Of a stretch of 40,243 bases of DNA, positions 23,494 through 31,527 are shown one piece after another. The DNA is taken from positions 1-40,243 of the forward strand of contig JAMPEH010000012.1 of NCBI GenBank assembly GCA_023665245.1. The letters run 5' to 3'. Source of the stretch: Muribaculaceae bacterium (GTDB lineage: Bacteria > Pseudomonadota > Alphaproteobacteria > Rs-D84). Both the position numbers and the translations under genes were made by a program. The notes under the pieces were generated by a model. That model was given only the letters and a program-made list of their open reading frames with translations. It was not told the DNA's origin and ran no database searches. Numbering within the stretch: the stretch's first letter is position 1; every line of letters begins with the position of its first letter.

Positions 23494-24057
23494 TTACTCG
23501 CCGGCCTCTGCCTTTTCCTGAAGGATGATGAGGTCTTGGCCGGATGCGTCCTCCAGTGTGGAGATGGCTACGTTGTAGTAGCCCTTGGCATCGCCGGTGG
23601 CACCAACGAGGTTGGCGTAGTTGTCGGTCTTGGGAAGGGCAATGGCCACGGTGTGTTCCTTGTCGCGGAAAATCCACGCGCCCTGCACTTTCTTAACCTT
23701 TGTGGAGTAGCCCTGTGCGGAATAGGTCTTGTCGCCGATTTTGGCCTGCTTGGCCTCGCCCACCTTGGTGTAGAAGAGGTCGGAGAGGTCGGTGTGCAGT
23801 GACGGCACCTGCATGGAGATGTTGTCGTCGCCCTTCTCGCCGAAGGTGTACCACACGCGGCCTTCGGTGATTTTCTCGCGTGTGATTTCAGGCGCACCGA
23901 ATTCAAAGTTCACGCCGTCGGAGGAGACGGGCATCGCGAAGTCGGCTGTGGCAAGAAGGTCGGTTGCGGCTGTAAATTCGGCGGGGAGTCCGTTTTTGTA
24001 GAAGTAGGCCTCGCCCATGCGTCCCATGAGGACTTGAAGATCTGCTAAAGTTTTCAT
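23494..24057 (-). CDS. Major tail protein
   Basis: A 187-residue beta-rich protein located between the tail-completion gene and the tail chaperones, the standard position for the major tail tube subunit. It carries FEFGAPEITREKITEGRVWY and a closing YYNVAISTLEDASGQDLIIL. There is no signal peptide. It overlaps the upstream gene by 4 bp. The assignment rests on gene order, size and fold impression rather than on a specific motif. Confidence 0.7.
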   Translation of the reverse strand: MKTLADLQVLMGRMGEAYFYKNGLPAEFTAATDLLATADFAMPVSSDGVNFEFGAPEITREKITEGRVWYTFGEKGDDNISMQVPSLHTDLSDLFYTKVGEAKQAKIGDKTYSAQGYSTKVKKVQGAWIFRDKEHTVAIALPKTDNYANLVGATGDAKGYYNVAISTLEDASGQDLIILQEKAEAGE

Positions 24058-24485
24058 AACTTATATGGGTCTTTGAAGAAATTAATTTTATTGACTGTGA
24101 CTGAAATCTGGAATGTAACGTAATGGAAACCGCTGTCGCCGCCACCACCTACCTGACGCGGACGGTCGGCTGTGAAGAGGCCTTGCTTTATCGGGATGAG
24201 GGCAAGGAAGGCATCCATCATCTGCTGGAGACGGAAGGTGTTTTCAATCTCGCCTGACTTGTCACGCGCAAAGAGAGTGACGTGCGCGATTCCGGTCTGA
24301 TAGGTGTCGGCGCGGTCGCGCAGTCCGTTGTTCATGCGCAGCACGATGTAGTCTTTCATCTGCTCCGAAACAGCCGACGGGCGTGTGGTCAGGAACACCT
24401 TCTCCGCAATTGGCGAGAGAAGCGTGTGGAGTCCTTGCAGAACCGACATACGCGGGGATTGATAGTATTGCTTTTCTTCCATCAT
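24054..24485 (-). CDS. Tail completion / minor tail protein
   Basis: A 143-residue protein with VLQGLHTLLSPIAEKVFLTTRP at its start and VTFQISVTVNKINFFKDPYKL at its end. Its size and position (after the gp10-like gene and before the major tail protein) match tail-completion proteins (gp17/DUF3168-like). It is linked by ATGA overlaps on both sides, so it is cotranscribed with the head-tail genes. Confidence 0.6.
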   Translation of the reverse strand: MMEEKQYYQSPRMSVLQGLHTLLSPIAEKVFLTTRPSAVSEQMKDYIVLRMNNGLRDRADTYQTGIAHVTLFARDKSGEIENTFRLQQMMDAFLALIPIKQGLFTADRPRQVGGGGDSGFHYVTFQISVTVNKINFFKDPYKL

Positions 24486-24973
24486 TTGAAATATTTATCG
24501 ACCTCCATCTGACACTTGGCGAAGTTGTCGGTGACCTGCTCATGTCCGAGATATTCCGTGCCACCAACAATGGTTGCCTTAAACTCGTTTGGTGCGTTCT
24601 GCTGGCTTTCAAGGAAGTCGTAGTTGTCCTGCTGAACCACATTGCCCTTGGTGTCGGTGTGGGCGGTGAACGTGTGTTCTTGAATGTCGCCGTCGTAGCG
24701 CGTCTGTCCGGCAAAGAACTTCTCGCCTTTGCGCAGTTTTGGCTGAATGGGCTGACCACCGACATAGAGCGTATCGAACATTCCGTCGGCATAAGTGGCA
24801 CCGGCCGGAGAAGTGCGCGTGTTGCCCGTCATTCCTGGGAGAATGCGCATCTTCTGCTCCATGTCGGAGACCATATCGGCGGTCAGTCGGTTGAGCCTCG
24901 GCATGAGGTCTGCCTTAATCGCGGCCTTTGCCTTGGCGAAACCTTGTCGGAGAGCGGATAGATTGTCGGCCAT
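24482..24973 (-). CDS. HK97 gp10-like head-tail joining protein
   Basis: A 163-residue protein. The N-terminal amphipathic helix (KAKAAIKADLMPRLNRLTADM), the NTRTSPAGATYADG region and the position between head closure and tail completion are typical of HK97 gp10-like proteins. It begins 4 bp after the upstream stop codon. Confidence 0.6.
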   Translation of the reverse strand: MADNLSALRQGFAKAKAAIKADLMPRLNRLTADMVSDMEQKMRILPGMTGNTRTSPAGATYADGMFDTLYVGGQPIQPKLRKGEKFFAGQTRYDGDIQEHTFTAHTDTKGNVVQQDNYDFLESQQNAPNEFKATIVGGTEYLGHEQVTDNFAKCQMEVDKYFK

Positions 24974-24977
24974 ATTA

Positions 24978-25355
24978 TCAGATGTCGGAAAGATTATAAT
25001 AGCACTCGGTTGAGCCGTCGGGCGAGCCGGGCATCGGCAGAGGAGAATAGTTGGGATGAAGCACCATTACGTCCCGGTCTTCTCCGATTACGAAATCAAC
25101 GAACTCAATGGTATCGCCTTTTTTGACTTCCACACGACCGGGAAGCGATAGGCGATAGTCGCCGTACTGCACCTGACCGAACTGCGACGAGCCAGTGCGG
25201 AACGTGCGGATGTTGGTCAAGGACTCGCGGCGGCATTTCCCCTCGTAGATTACCTCGACCTCATCCTCCTTGTCGGAGAAAGGGTCGGTGGACTCCACGA
25301 GCCGGACAATGCGGCAGGAGTGGGGATAGCGCAGTGTGAGCAAATCGGGTTTCAT
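24978..25355 (-). CDS. Head closure protein
   Basis: A 125-residue small beta-barrel-like protein (YPHSCRIVRLVESTDPF, with EVEVIYEGKCRRES). This is the usual pattern of phage head-closure or stopper proteins that cap the connector. It overlaps the connector gene by ATGA. Confidence 0.6.
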   Translation of the reverse strand: MKPDLLTLRYPHSCRIVRLVESTDPFSDKEDEVEVIYEGKCRRESLTNIRTFRTGSSQFGQVQYGDYRLSLPGRVEVKKGDTIEFVDFVIGEDRDVMVLHPNYSPLPMPGSPDGSTECYYNLSDI

Positions 25356-25708
25356 AGGTTGATGATTCGTATCTTTGACTTAAGCACGGCCTCCTCGTTC
25401 CATTTGGATCGGAGGGCGGTGTACTTGCGTCGCCATTCGTCGATGTTGGCACCGCTGACCTGCCAGCCTCCGTCGGAGTAAGAGAAATTGCCGTCGGCAA
25501 TCTTCTCCACACTGCCTCCGACGGGGAGGTTGGTAAGCCAGTAGTAAACCTCCGCCTCGGCAAGGTCAAGGTCGCGCTCGTCAAGGTCATCGACAGGAGT
25601 GTCGGGCGCAAGGCGGCGTTTTGACAATACCTTCTTCAACCCTTTCTCGGTGAGCAGGTCGGAAATACCAGTGAGGTATTCGCTGATGGTGTAGGCTTCG
25701 GTTTCCAT
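25352..25708 (-). CDS. Head-tail connector (adaptor) protein
   Basis: A 118-residue helical protein with ISEYLTGISDLLTEKGLKKVL near the start and a LAEAEVYYWLTNLP helix. Its helix arrangement, size and position directly after the capsid gene match gp6-like adaptor proteins. There is 12 bp to the capsid stop codon. Confidence 0.6.
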   Translation of the reverse strand: METEAYTISEYLTGISDLLTEKGLKKVLSKRRLAPDTPVDDLDERDLDLAEAEVYYWLTNLPVGGSVEKIADGNFSYSDGGWQVSGANIDEWRRKYTALRSKWNEEAVLKSKIRIINL

Positions 25709-25720
25709 ATTCCGGGTCTA

Positions 25721-26908
25721 TCAGGCGGTCACTGTTGAGATATACATGTGTTTCGGCATCGAGGGAACGCAGAGCTGCGCGAACTCGGAGTCGATGTAGA
25801 TGGAGTGGGTCTTGGGGACGGTGCGGGTGGTCAGCACAAGACGGCCATCGTGGAATGTGGCCACGTCCTCGGGGTTGTAGCCCAGTGTGAGGGGTTTGAC
25901 ACCCTGGATGTCACCAATCTTGCCTTCGGGAATAAAGGCGATGTTGGTCGGCACGAAGTTCTCGATGGTCTCCTCCACGAGGTCGGGGTCTCCGTTTTCG
26001 TCCTTGCCGGGTTTGACAACGGTGGCAAGCGAGTCGCGCAGACGGATTGCGTCGGCACCGATGAGTTTGCGGAACTGCTCGAGAATGGCCTCATCGTCGA
26101 GGTTTTTGACGTTGGCCTGCGCCACGGTCTGGTCGGCGGCGTTGGGATAGAGGCGGGCGGCCACGGCGGCAATCACCTTTGAGTGACCGCAGAGGTCTTC
26201 GGCTGTGGTCTTGGCGATTTCCAGCACAATGCGACCGAGGAAGTGCTTCTTGCGGCGGATGAAACGGATGCGCGAGCGGCAGTAGCCGACGGGATCGGCC
26301 TTTGTGCCTTCCGTGGTGTGTTCAGCATCGGTCCACCAGCGGGCGGTGCTTTTAAGGGTGTCGAAGTTGTCGTCGGGAATGCCGAACTTAAGCGTGAGAC
26401 CCTGAATGCCGCGGGGGTTGTTGGCGGCGTTGATTTCAAACTGACCGGTGGAAACGAGGCGCATGCGCTGATGCGTCAGAGCGTTTGAGTAGGACTGGAT
26501 GAGTCCGTCGGTGGATTCGTCCATGAGGCCCATGAAAACCTGCTGGAGGTCTTCGTTGAAAGCAGCCTGACCGAACTGCTGCACAAGCTGGAGCTTCTCC
26601 ATGAGGATTGTGCGGTTGAGGCGGTAGAACTGCTTCTGGGTGGGGATGTTGCCCGTCATGCCCTCGATTTGGCGCAGAGCAACCTCGTAGCCTTCGGATT
26701 CGGGATCAACGTAGGTGGGCAGAGGTGTCATGCCGGTGGAGGCTATGAGCTGCTGCCATGAGTAGGAGAGTTTGGGAGCCTGGAAGTCAAAGCCATCGAC
26801 GGAGAGGGCATCGTATTTCTCTGCGTAGTGGTCAACCCAACCCTGCCAATCCTCGTTGCCAAGGCCGAAGTTGATAAGGTTTCTTAAAGATTCGTTTTGA
26901 GTGTTCAT
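25721..26908 (-). CDS. Major capsid protein
   Basis: A 395-residue protein in the position and of the size expected for an HK97-fold major capsid protein of a Bacteroidales siphophage. The N-terminal arm (about 1-75) is followed by alpha/beta core sequence, including YRLNRTILMEKLQLVQQFGQ and ALTHQRMRLVSTGQFEI. The C-terminal part has TRTVPKTHSIYIDSEFA. Upstream lie decoration and scaffold genes; downstream are connectors. No separate protease domain is seen. Confidence 0.78.
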   Translation of the reverse strand: MNTQNESLRNLINFGLGNEDWQGWVDHYAEKYDALSVDGFDFQAPKLSYSWQQLIASTGMTPLPTYVDPESEGYEVALRQIEGMTGNIPTQKQFYRLNRTILMEKLQLVQQFGQAAFNEDLQQVFMGLMDESTDGLIQSYSNALTHQRMRLVSTGQFEINAANNPRGIQGLTLKFGIPDDNFDTLKSTARWWTDAEHTTEGTKADPVGYCRSRIRFIRRKKHFLGRIVLEIAKTTAEDLCGHSKVIAAVAARLYPNAADQTVAQANVKNLDDEAILEQFRKLIGADAIRLRDSLATVVKPGKDENGDPDLVEETIENFVPTNIAFIPEGKIGDIQGVKPLTLGYNPEDVATFHDGRLVLTTRTVPKTHSIYIDSEFAQLCVPSMPKHMYISTVTA

Positions 26909-26937
26909 AATTTAAACTTGTTGGGAGTTGGGAAAAA

Positions 26938-27330
26938 TCAGAATACCTGTTTCACGCCCGGCACGAGGGTCTTTCCGGCTTCAGCCACGGCCTCGGGGAG
27001 CATGTACTTGTAGATTTCGCCTTCATAGACCACGGTGGCGGTGGCGATGGTGTTTGCGTCCTTGACGGGGATGTCGCGGTCGGTGTAGCCGAGGTTGTCG
27101 CCGGAGGCCTCGGCGGCCTGTTCGGGAGTGAAGCATTTGACCTCCTTGCCGCCGTTCTCGTTCTCATACCATGATGCGAGTGTTCCGGCGGGGATGAGTT
27201 TCTTGTCAACCCAGTCGGCGATGTTGGCGACACGGCCACCGGCGGGATACATCTGGCGGATTTCGCGCCATACCTTGCGGGCGTGACCGAAGGAGACGGT
27301 CTTGTTGTCGAAAGTGTTTCCTGTTGACAT
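26938..27330 (-). CDS. Head decoration-like protein
   Basis: A 130-residue soluble protein between scaffold and capsid genes. It contains DKKLIPAGTLASWYENENGG, GYTDRDIPVKDANTIATATV and a closing strand YEGEIYKYMLPEAVA. Similar small proteins beside capsid genes are annotated as decoration or head-fibre proteins. Assigned by context. Confidence 0.5.
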   Translation of the reverse strand: MSTGNTFDNKTVSFGHARKVWREIRQMYPAGGRVANIADWVDKKLIPAGTLASWYENENGGKEVKCFTPEQAAEASGDNLGYTDRDIPVKDANTIATATVVYEGEIYKYMLPEAVAEAGKTLVPGVKQVF

Positions 27331-27364
27331 TTTGCAAAAGGTTTAAAAAGTTAAAGAATAGGGA

Positions 27365-27985
27365 TTATTTGTTCCATCTCTCCTTTTTCGCCTTGCGGGC
27401 AAAAAAGTCGTCGGCGGCGGTTTTTCCTTTGCCGGAACCATTGTCGCCACTGCGTGGGGCCGCTCCCTTTCCACGGCAGGCAGTGTATTCCTTGTCGTAT
27501 CGGCCAAGCATCTCGCGGACGGTGTCATCCAAAGACTTGTCGGCATCGAACGTCACGCCCTGGAGGGTCTTGTCGAGGACATAGGCATCATCCGCTCCTT
27601 TCTTTTTGAGTTCAGTGCGGACTTTGGCGAGGATTGACTGCTGTTTTTCAGCGGAGTCACGTTTGCCGAGCTTGTCTTCAAGGGCGGCGATGCGCTCCAG
27701 CAGAGCCTTTGAGGCATCGTCTTCTTTCGGAGTCTCGGCGGGTTTCGGGGGTTCGGCGGGCCGGTAGTTCTTTTTGAACTCGCTGACCTGTCTGGTGACC
27801 TCCTCGGCCACGCTGTGGGAGAAATTACCGTTGAGGGATTTGAGGATTTTGACGTGCTTGTCGTAGTCAAACTCCTGACCTTCTGCGGGCAGGTTTTCCG
27901 AAACGTAGTCGGAGAGGGTTCTCGGTGAGAGCGAGGTTTGTCCAAGCTGCTCGGTGAGGGTGGTGAGGATTTGTTCCTGTTCCAT
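27365..27985 (-). CDS. Scaffold-like protein
   Basis: A 206-residue, charged, helical protein. Coiled coils lie near residues 60-70 and 90-135 (KALLERIAALEDKLGKRDSA), around a Pro-rich linker RPAEPPKPAETPKEDD. The basic C terminus (ADDFFARKAKKERWNK) resembles the capsid-binding tail of phage scaffolding proteins. It is the first virion gene after the zinc-ribbon gene and the terminator at 28008. Confidence 0.65.
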   Translation of the reverse strand: MEQEQILTTLTEQLGQTSLSPRTLSDYVSENLPAEGQEFDYDKHVKILKSLNGNFSHSVAEEVTRQVSEFKKNYRPAEPPKPAETPKEDDASKALLERIAALEDKLGKRDSAEKQQSILAKVRTELKKKGADDAYVLDKTLQGVTFDADKSLDDTVREMLGRYDKEYTACRGKGAAPRSGDNGSGKGKTAADDFFARKAKKERWNK

Positions 27986-28007
27986 ATCGGTTGATTAATA
28001 AAAAAAA

Positions 28008-28046
28008 GAGCCTCAACGCGGAGGTTTGTCCTCCATGTTGAGACTC
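28008..28046 (-). terminator. Intrinsic terminator between zinc-ribbon and scaffold genes
   Basis: On the minus strand GAGTCTCAAC pairs with GTTGAGGCTC, with an inner GGAGG/CCTCC stem, followed by eight T (28000-28007). It lies between the leftward promoter and the virion genes, so the operon requires readthrough. Confidence 0.75.
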
Positions 28047-28085
28047 TCGGTCTGCAAATATTATGTCACTTCATTGCTTCATCAA

Positions 28086-28268
28086 TCATTTCCAGTGCCT
28101 GACGCGGATGTATTTCTTACATTTGCGGCATTTATGGCGTGTGAGACCGCCGCCGATGGTGTCTTTGACCTCCATGAGGACATTTCCACACACGGGGCAA
28201 CGGACTGCATTTTCCTTTTTATAAAAATCCGACTGGTCGGAATCTAACGTGGAAAACCATTTCTGCAT
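28086..28268 (-). CDS. Small zinc-ribbon protein (Com-like)
   Basis: A 60-residue protein with two CxxC knuckles, CPVCGNVL and CRKCKKYIRV, separated by 21 residues. This makes a zinc ribbon with a basic C-terminal tail (KKYIRVRHWK). It resembles small phage zinc-finger regulators such as Mu Com, a translational activator, but no target is visible. It is the first gene after the late leftward promoter and precedes a strong terminator. That makes it a candidate regulator of virion-gene expression. Confidence 0.65.
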   Translation of the reverse strand: MQKWFSTLDSDQSDFYKKENAVRCPVCGNVLMEVKDTIGGGLTRHKCRKCKKYIRVRHWK

Positions 28269-28291
28269 TGGTGAAATCGAATTAACACTTG

Positions 28292-28323
28292 CAAATTTAC
28301 AATATTATTTTGTTTGTTGCAAA
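28292..28323 (-). promoter_or_regulatory. Late leftward promoter
   Basis: Minus strand TTTG (28320-28323), 20 bp, then TAAATTTG (28292-28299). It lies 23 bp before the zinc-ribbon start codon. Confidence 0.7.
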
Positions 28324-28336
28324 TATTTTAGCAGAT

Positions 28337-28371
28337 TTTGTTAAATAATTACTTTAAATTTTGTAACTTTG
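28337..28371 (+). promoter_or_regulatory. Late rightward promoter
   Basis: TTTG (28337-28340), 23 bp, then TAACTTTG (28364-28371). It is back to back with the leftward promoter at 28292 and drives the terminase operon. Confidence 0.65.
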
Positions 28372-28400
28372 CATCAGTAATATCCCATAGAGTTCCACGA

Positions 28401-28448
28401 GAGCCGATTGACAGCACCGGAAAAGGCGTTGTCGGTTGGCTCTTTTTT
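28401..28448 (+). terminator. Terminator-like hairpin in the terminase leader
   Basis: A 15-bp RNA stem, GAGCCGATTGACAGC (28401-28415) against GTTGTCGGTTGGCTC (28428-28442), pairs throughout if G-U pairs are allowed. It is followed by six T (28443-28448). It ends 5 nt before the terminase ATG at 28454, so it may act as an attenuator. Confidence 0.7.
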
Positions 28449-28453
28449 GCATC

Positions 28454-30028
28454 ATGGCAATATCGAACATCAGCGACATAGTGAAGACGGCGAATGGGCG
28501 CGAGGTATATACCTACGAATACATCCGCAAGTTGAGGAAAGAGGATTCTTCCCTCAACATCATCGCGCAGAGAGGTGGGCAGGAGAACGCACTCTGCTCC
28601 ATGGCCGACATTACCATCAGCGGAGGAAACCGTGGCGGCGGGAAAAGTTACATGCTCTTGTTTGAGGCACTAAAGGATGTGCAGAAGCAGGGTTTTTCGG
28701 GATTGATACTCCGAAACGAGCGCGACGACCTCACCAACATCATCAAGCAGTCTAACCGACTCTTTCCGGCCTTCGGCACCTACTTCACGTCGAAGGACAT
28801 GATGTATTGGCATTTCTCCGCCGGAGGAGACCTTTATTTCTCATATCACGCTGGTGATTACAAGAAGTTTGAGATACGTTTCCAGGGCCGTGAATACAAT
28901 CTCATCGGCATAGACGAGATAACGCATATTGACTACAAGAAATTCCAATACATCAAATCAACGCTGCGCAACGGCATAGGATTGAGAAACCGCATCATAG
29001 GGACGTGTAACCCCGACCCCGATTCATGGGTGGCACAGTTCATAGGCTGGTGGATAGACGAGGATGGCAATCCGATAAAGGAGCGTGACGGCCAACTGCG
29101 GTGGTGCTTCATGATGGGTGACGACGTGACCGACATCGTGTGGGGTGACACGCCCGAAGAGGTCTATGAGAGGTGCCGGCACAAACTTGACCCGCTTCTC
29201 AAAAAAGGCGATGACTGGCGCGACTACATCCTTTCGGTGACATTCATAAGAGCCGAATTGGACGACAACAAGAAACTCCCAAAGGGATATAAAGCCAAAC
29301 TTGTCGGACAGAGCGAGGAGCAGGTGGCAAGGGATCTTTTGGGCAACTGGAAGTTCAAGGCCGCGGGCGATGACATCATCAAGTGGCAGGATATGGAGAA
29401 CTTCTTCAACAACGCCATTCAGACCAGAGACGGAGTGAGGAGATGCTCCTGCGACGTGGCTTTCGACGGCGGCGACAACCTCGTGATGTGGCTACTTGTC
29501 GGCAACCATTTCCAGGATGTGTATGTGTGCCGAGCCGACAGCCAGCAGACAGTCAATATCGTTAGGGGCAAACTGCTGGAATGGGGAGTGAGGGAGGAGA
29601 ATTTCACATACGACCTCAACGGAGTGGGACAGACCTTCAAGGGGTATTTCCCCAAGGCACAGCCATTCAACAACGAGGGGGCGGTTGACCCCAAACTCAA
29701 ATACATCTATCACCGATTAAAAGACCAGGCCGCATACACATTCGCCGACGCGCTGAAGGCCGGGGAATACTCCATAAACCCCGCCATATTGGAGCGGCGG
29801 TTTGACGGCAAGGGCTACAAGGGAATGTCGCTGCGCGAGATACTGCTGAAGGAGCGCAGGGCGATAAGACGCGACGAGAGTTTCTTAAAGGCGTGGAAGA
29901 TAATAACCAAGGCGATGATGAAGCAACTCGTGGGCAATTCTCCCGACTTCATCGAGGCGATGCTCTATTCAAGAATTTTCAAGATTGTAAAACCCCATAA
30001 AAAGCCAAGAGGAATAGGATGGTTATAA
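28454..30028 (+). CDS. Terminase large subunit
   Basis: A 524-residue packaging motor. The N-terminal ATPase has Walker A GGNRGGGKSYMLLF (about residues 57-70) and Walker B NLIGIDEITH (about 148-157). A C-terminal RNase H-like nuclease follows (DVAFDGGDNLVMWLLV at about 335-350, plus downstream acidic residues). The start at 28454 is preferred to the ATG at 28436, which lies inside the hairpin. The portal gene overlaps its end by 10 bp. Confidence 0.9.
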   Translation: MAISNISDIVKTANGREVYTYEYIRKLRKEDSSLNIIAQRGGQENALCSMADITISGGNRGGGKSYMLLFEALKDVQKQGFSGLILRNERDDLTNIIKQSNRLFPAFGTYFTSKDMMYWHFSAGGDLYFSYHAGDYKKFEIRFQGREYNLIGIDEITHIDYKKFQYIKSTLRNGIGLRNRIIGTCNPDPDSWVAQFIGWWIDEDGNPIKERDGQLRWCFMMGDDVTDIVWGDTPEEVYERCRHKLDPLLKKGDDWRDYILSVTFIRAELDDNKKLPKGYKAKLVGQSEEQVARDLLGNWKFKAAGDDIIKWQDMENFFNNAIQTRDGVRRCSCDVAFDGGDNLVMWLLVGNHFQDVYVCRADSQQTVNIVRGKLLEWGVREENFTYDLNGVGQTFKGYFPKAQPFNNEGAVDPKLKYIYHRLKDQAAYTFADALKAGEYSINPAILERRFDGKGYKGMSLREILLKERRAIRRDESFLKAWKIITKAMMKQLVGNSPDFIEAMLYSRIFKIVKPHKKPRGIGWL

Positions 30029-31527
30029 CATCAGACATACTCAACAAGCGTCCGTGGACGCTTCCGGTGGCGAAGTACAACCCCAGACCGGTAATTACGT
30101 CGCGTCCTGAATCGGTCAAGGTCAGCGACGAGCGTTTTTTGGAAATGATAGTGCCGCAGCTTGACTTCCTGCGTCAGTACTATCCGAGCGGACATCTCAT
30201 CAACGATACAAACTACTACCCCGACCGACTGAAATACGACGAGGAGAGGAAGCAGTTTTTCACCGAGAAGGTGGTGAGATGCGCCTTTCCGTTTCAGATG
30301 ATAATAACGGCGCAACACCTTGTGCATATATCGGGCAACGACGTGCGTCACGAACTGACCGACGCAAAGGTGGACGAAAAGACACAGACTCTTTTCCATG
30401 ACTGGCAGAAGGGATGGCTCAACGAGAACATCGAGACCTCTCTATATTATCTCTACAAGTCAACCTATACGACGGGTGACGGAGCGGTTCTTTTCTTCCT
30501 TAAAGAAGGGAAAATGTACACAAAAAACCTGTCCTTGCTCTACGGCGACAAACTGCTTCCCAACTATGACCCCATGACGGGAAAACTCCGTGCGTTCGGC
30601 AGGAAATTCTCCGACTTTGACGAGGAAAGCCGCGAGAGGGTGCAGTGGCTGGAGGTGTGGGATGAAAAGTATCTCTACCGGTTCCGCCGCGACATCAGGG
30701 GCGCGAGAGGCGCGGTGACAAAGATAAAGGAATGGTTCGGACTTGACGGCTGGGTGCTTGACGCAGAGCCGGAGGAGCATGGCTTCAAGAGGGTCCCGGT
30801 GTCGTATCACAGACGCGACGAGGGAGCCTGCTGGAGTTTCGTGCAGGATGCCATTGACAAATACGAACTCGCCGTGTCGTATCTTTGCCAAAACAACATG
30901 GCCTACGCTTTCCCCATCATGGTGCTTCAAGGTGACGACATAGACATCCAGGGTGACATCTACGGACAGGTGAAGGCAATATCGGCCGACAAGGATGCCA
31001 AGATTGGCTACTTGGAGAGAGGTGACAACACGGCGGCTTTCACTCTGCAACTGGAGACGCTTCTGAAACAGATATTCCTCGGCTCGTTTGCCGTGCAGCC
31101 TCCTGAAGTCCACAGCGGGGATTTGCCGGGTGTGGCGGTAAAACTCATCTATGCCCCCTCGCTTGACTGCGCCATGATAGACGCGAAGGAGTTTGACCAC
31201 GTCATTGACGACGTGCGCCAGCTCTTCACCTACGCCTACGGGGTGCAGGAGAAAAAACTGACGCAATACCAAAGCCTCAACATCATCAGTTATATAGAGC
31301 CGTATGTGCATCAGAACGCCGCCGAGATAATCAACAACATCGTGCAGGCAGTCAATTCGGGAGTGCTGTCAAGACGGACAGGGTCGGAGCGCACCAACAT
31401 CGGACGCAACAACGAGTATGACCGCATCATATTGGAGCAGAAGGAGGCCGAGAAAGCGGATTTGCTCTATCAGATAAAGACACAGGAGATAAACAACAAT
31501 ACAAACTCTAACAATACGGAAGAATGA
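30019..31527 (+). CDS. Portal protein
   Basis: A 502-residue protein following the large terminase, as portals usually do. It has the typical middle region with VQWLEVWDEKYLYRFRRD and a conserved VSYHRRDEGACWSFVQDAID. The helical C-terminal crown is Asn/Gln/Lys-rich and ends in NNNTNSNNTEE. The dodecameric ring forms the DNA entry vertex. It is coupled to terminase and to the D12 gene by short overlaps. Confidence 0.85.
   Translation: MVITSDILNKRPWTLPVAKYNPRPVITSRPESVKVSDERFLEMIVPQLDFLRQYYPSGHLINDTNYYPDRLKYDEERKQFFTEKVVRCAFPFQMIITAQHLVHISGNDVRHELTDAKVDEKTQTLFHDWQKGWLNENIETSLYYLYKSTYTTGDGAVLFFLKEGKMYTKNLSLLYGDKLLPNYDPMTGKLRAFGRKFSDFDEESRERVQWLEVWDEKYLYRFRRDIRGARGAVTKIKEWFGLDGWVLDAEPEEHGFKRVPVSYHRRDEGACWSFVQDAIDKYELAVSYLCQNNMAYAFPIMVLQGDDIDIQGDIYGQVKAISADKDAKIGYLERGDNTAAFTLQLETLLKQIFLGSFAVQPPEVHSGDLPGVAVKLIYAPSLDCAMIDAKEFDHVIDDVRQLFTYAYGVQEKKLTQYQSLNIISYIEPYVHQNAAEIINNIVQAVNSGVLSRRTGSERTNIGRNNEYDRIILEQKEAEKADLLYQIKTQEINNNTNSNNTEE

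Noticed and set aside
28436..28453. Terminase start at 28436
   Set aside because: That ATG lies within the stem and T run of the leader hairpin, and the added residues (MALFCI) are not terminase-like. 28454 is preferred.
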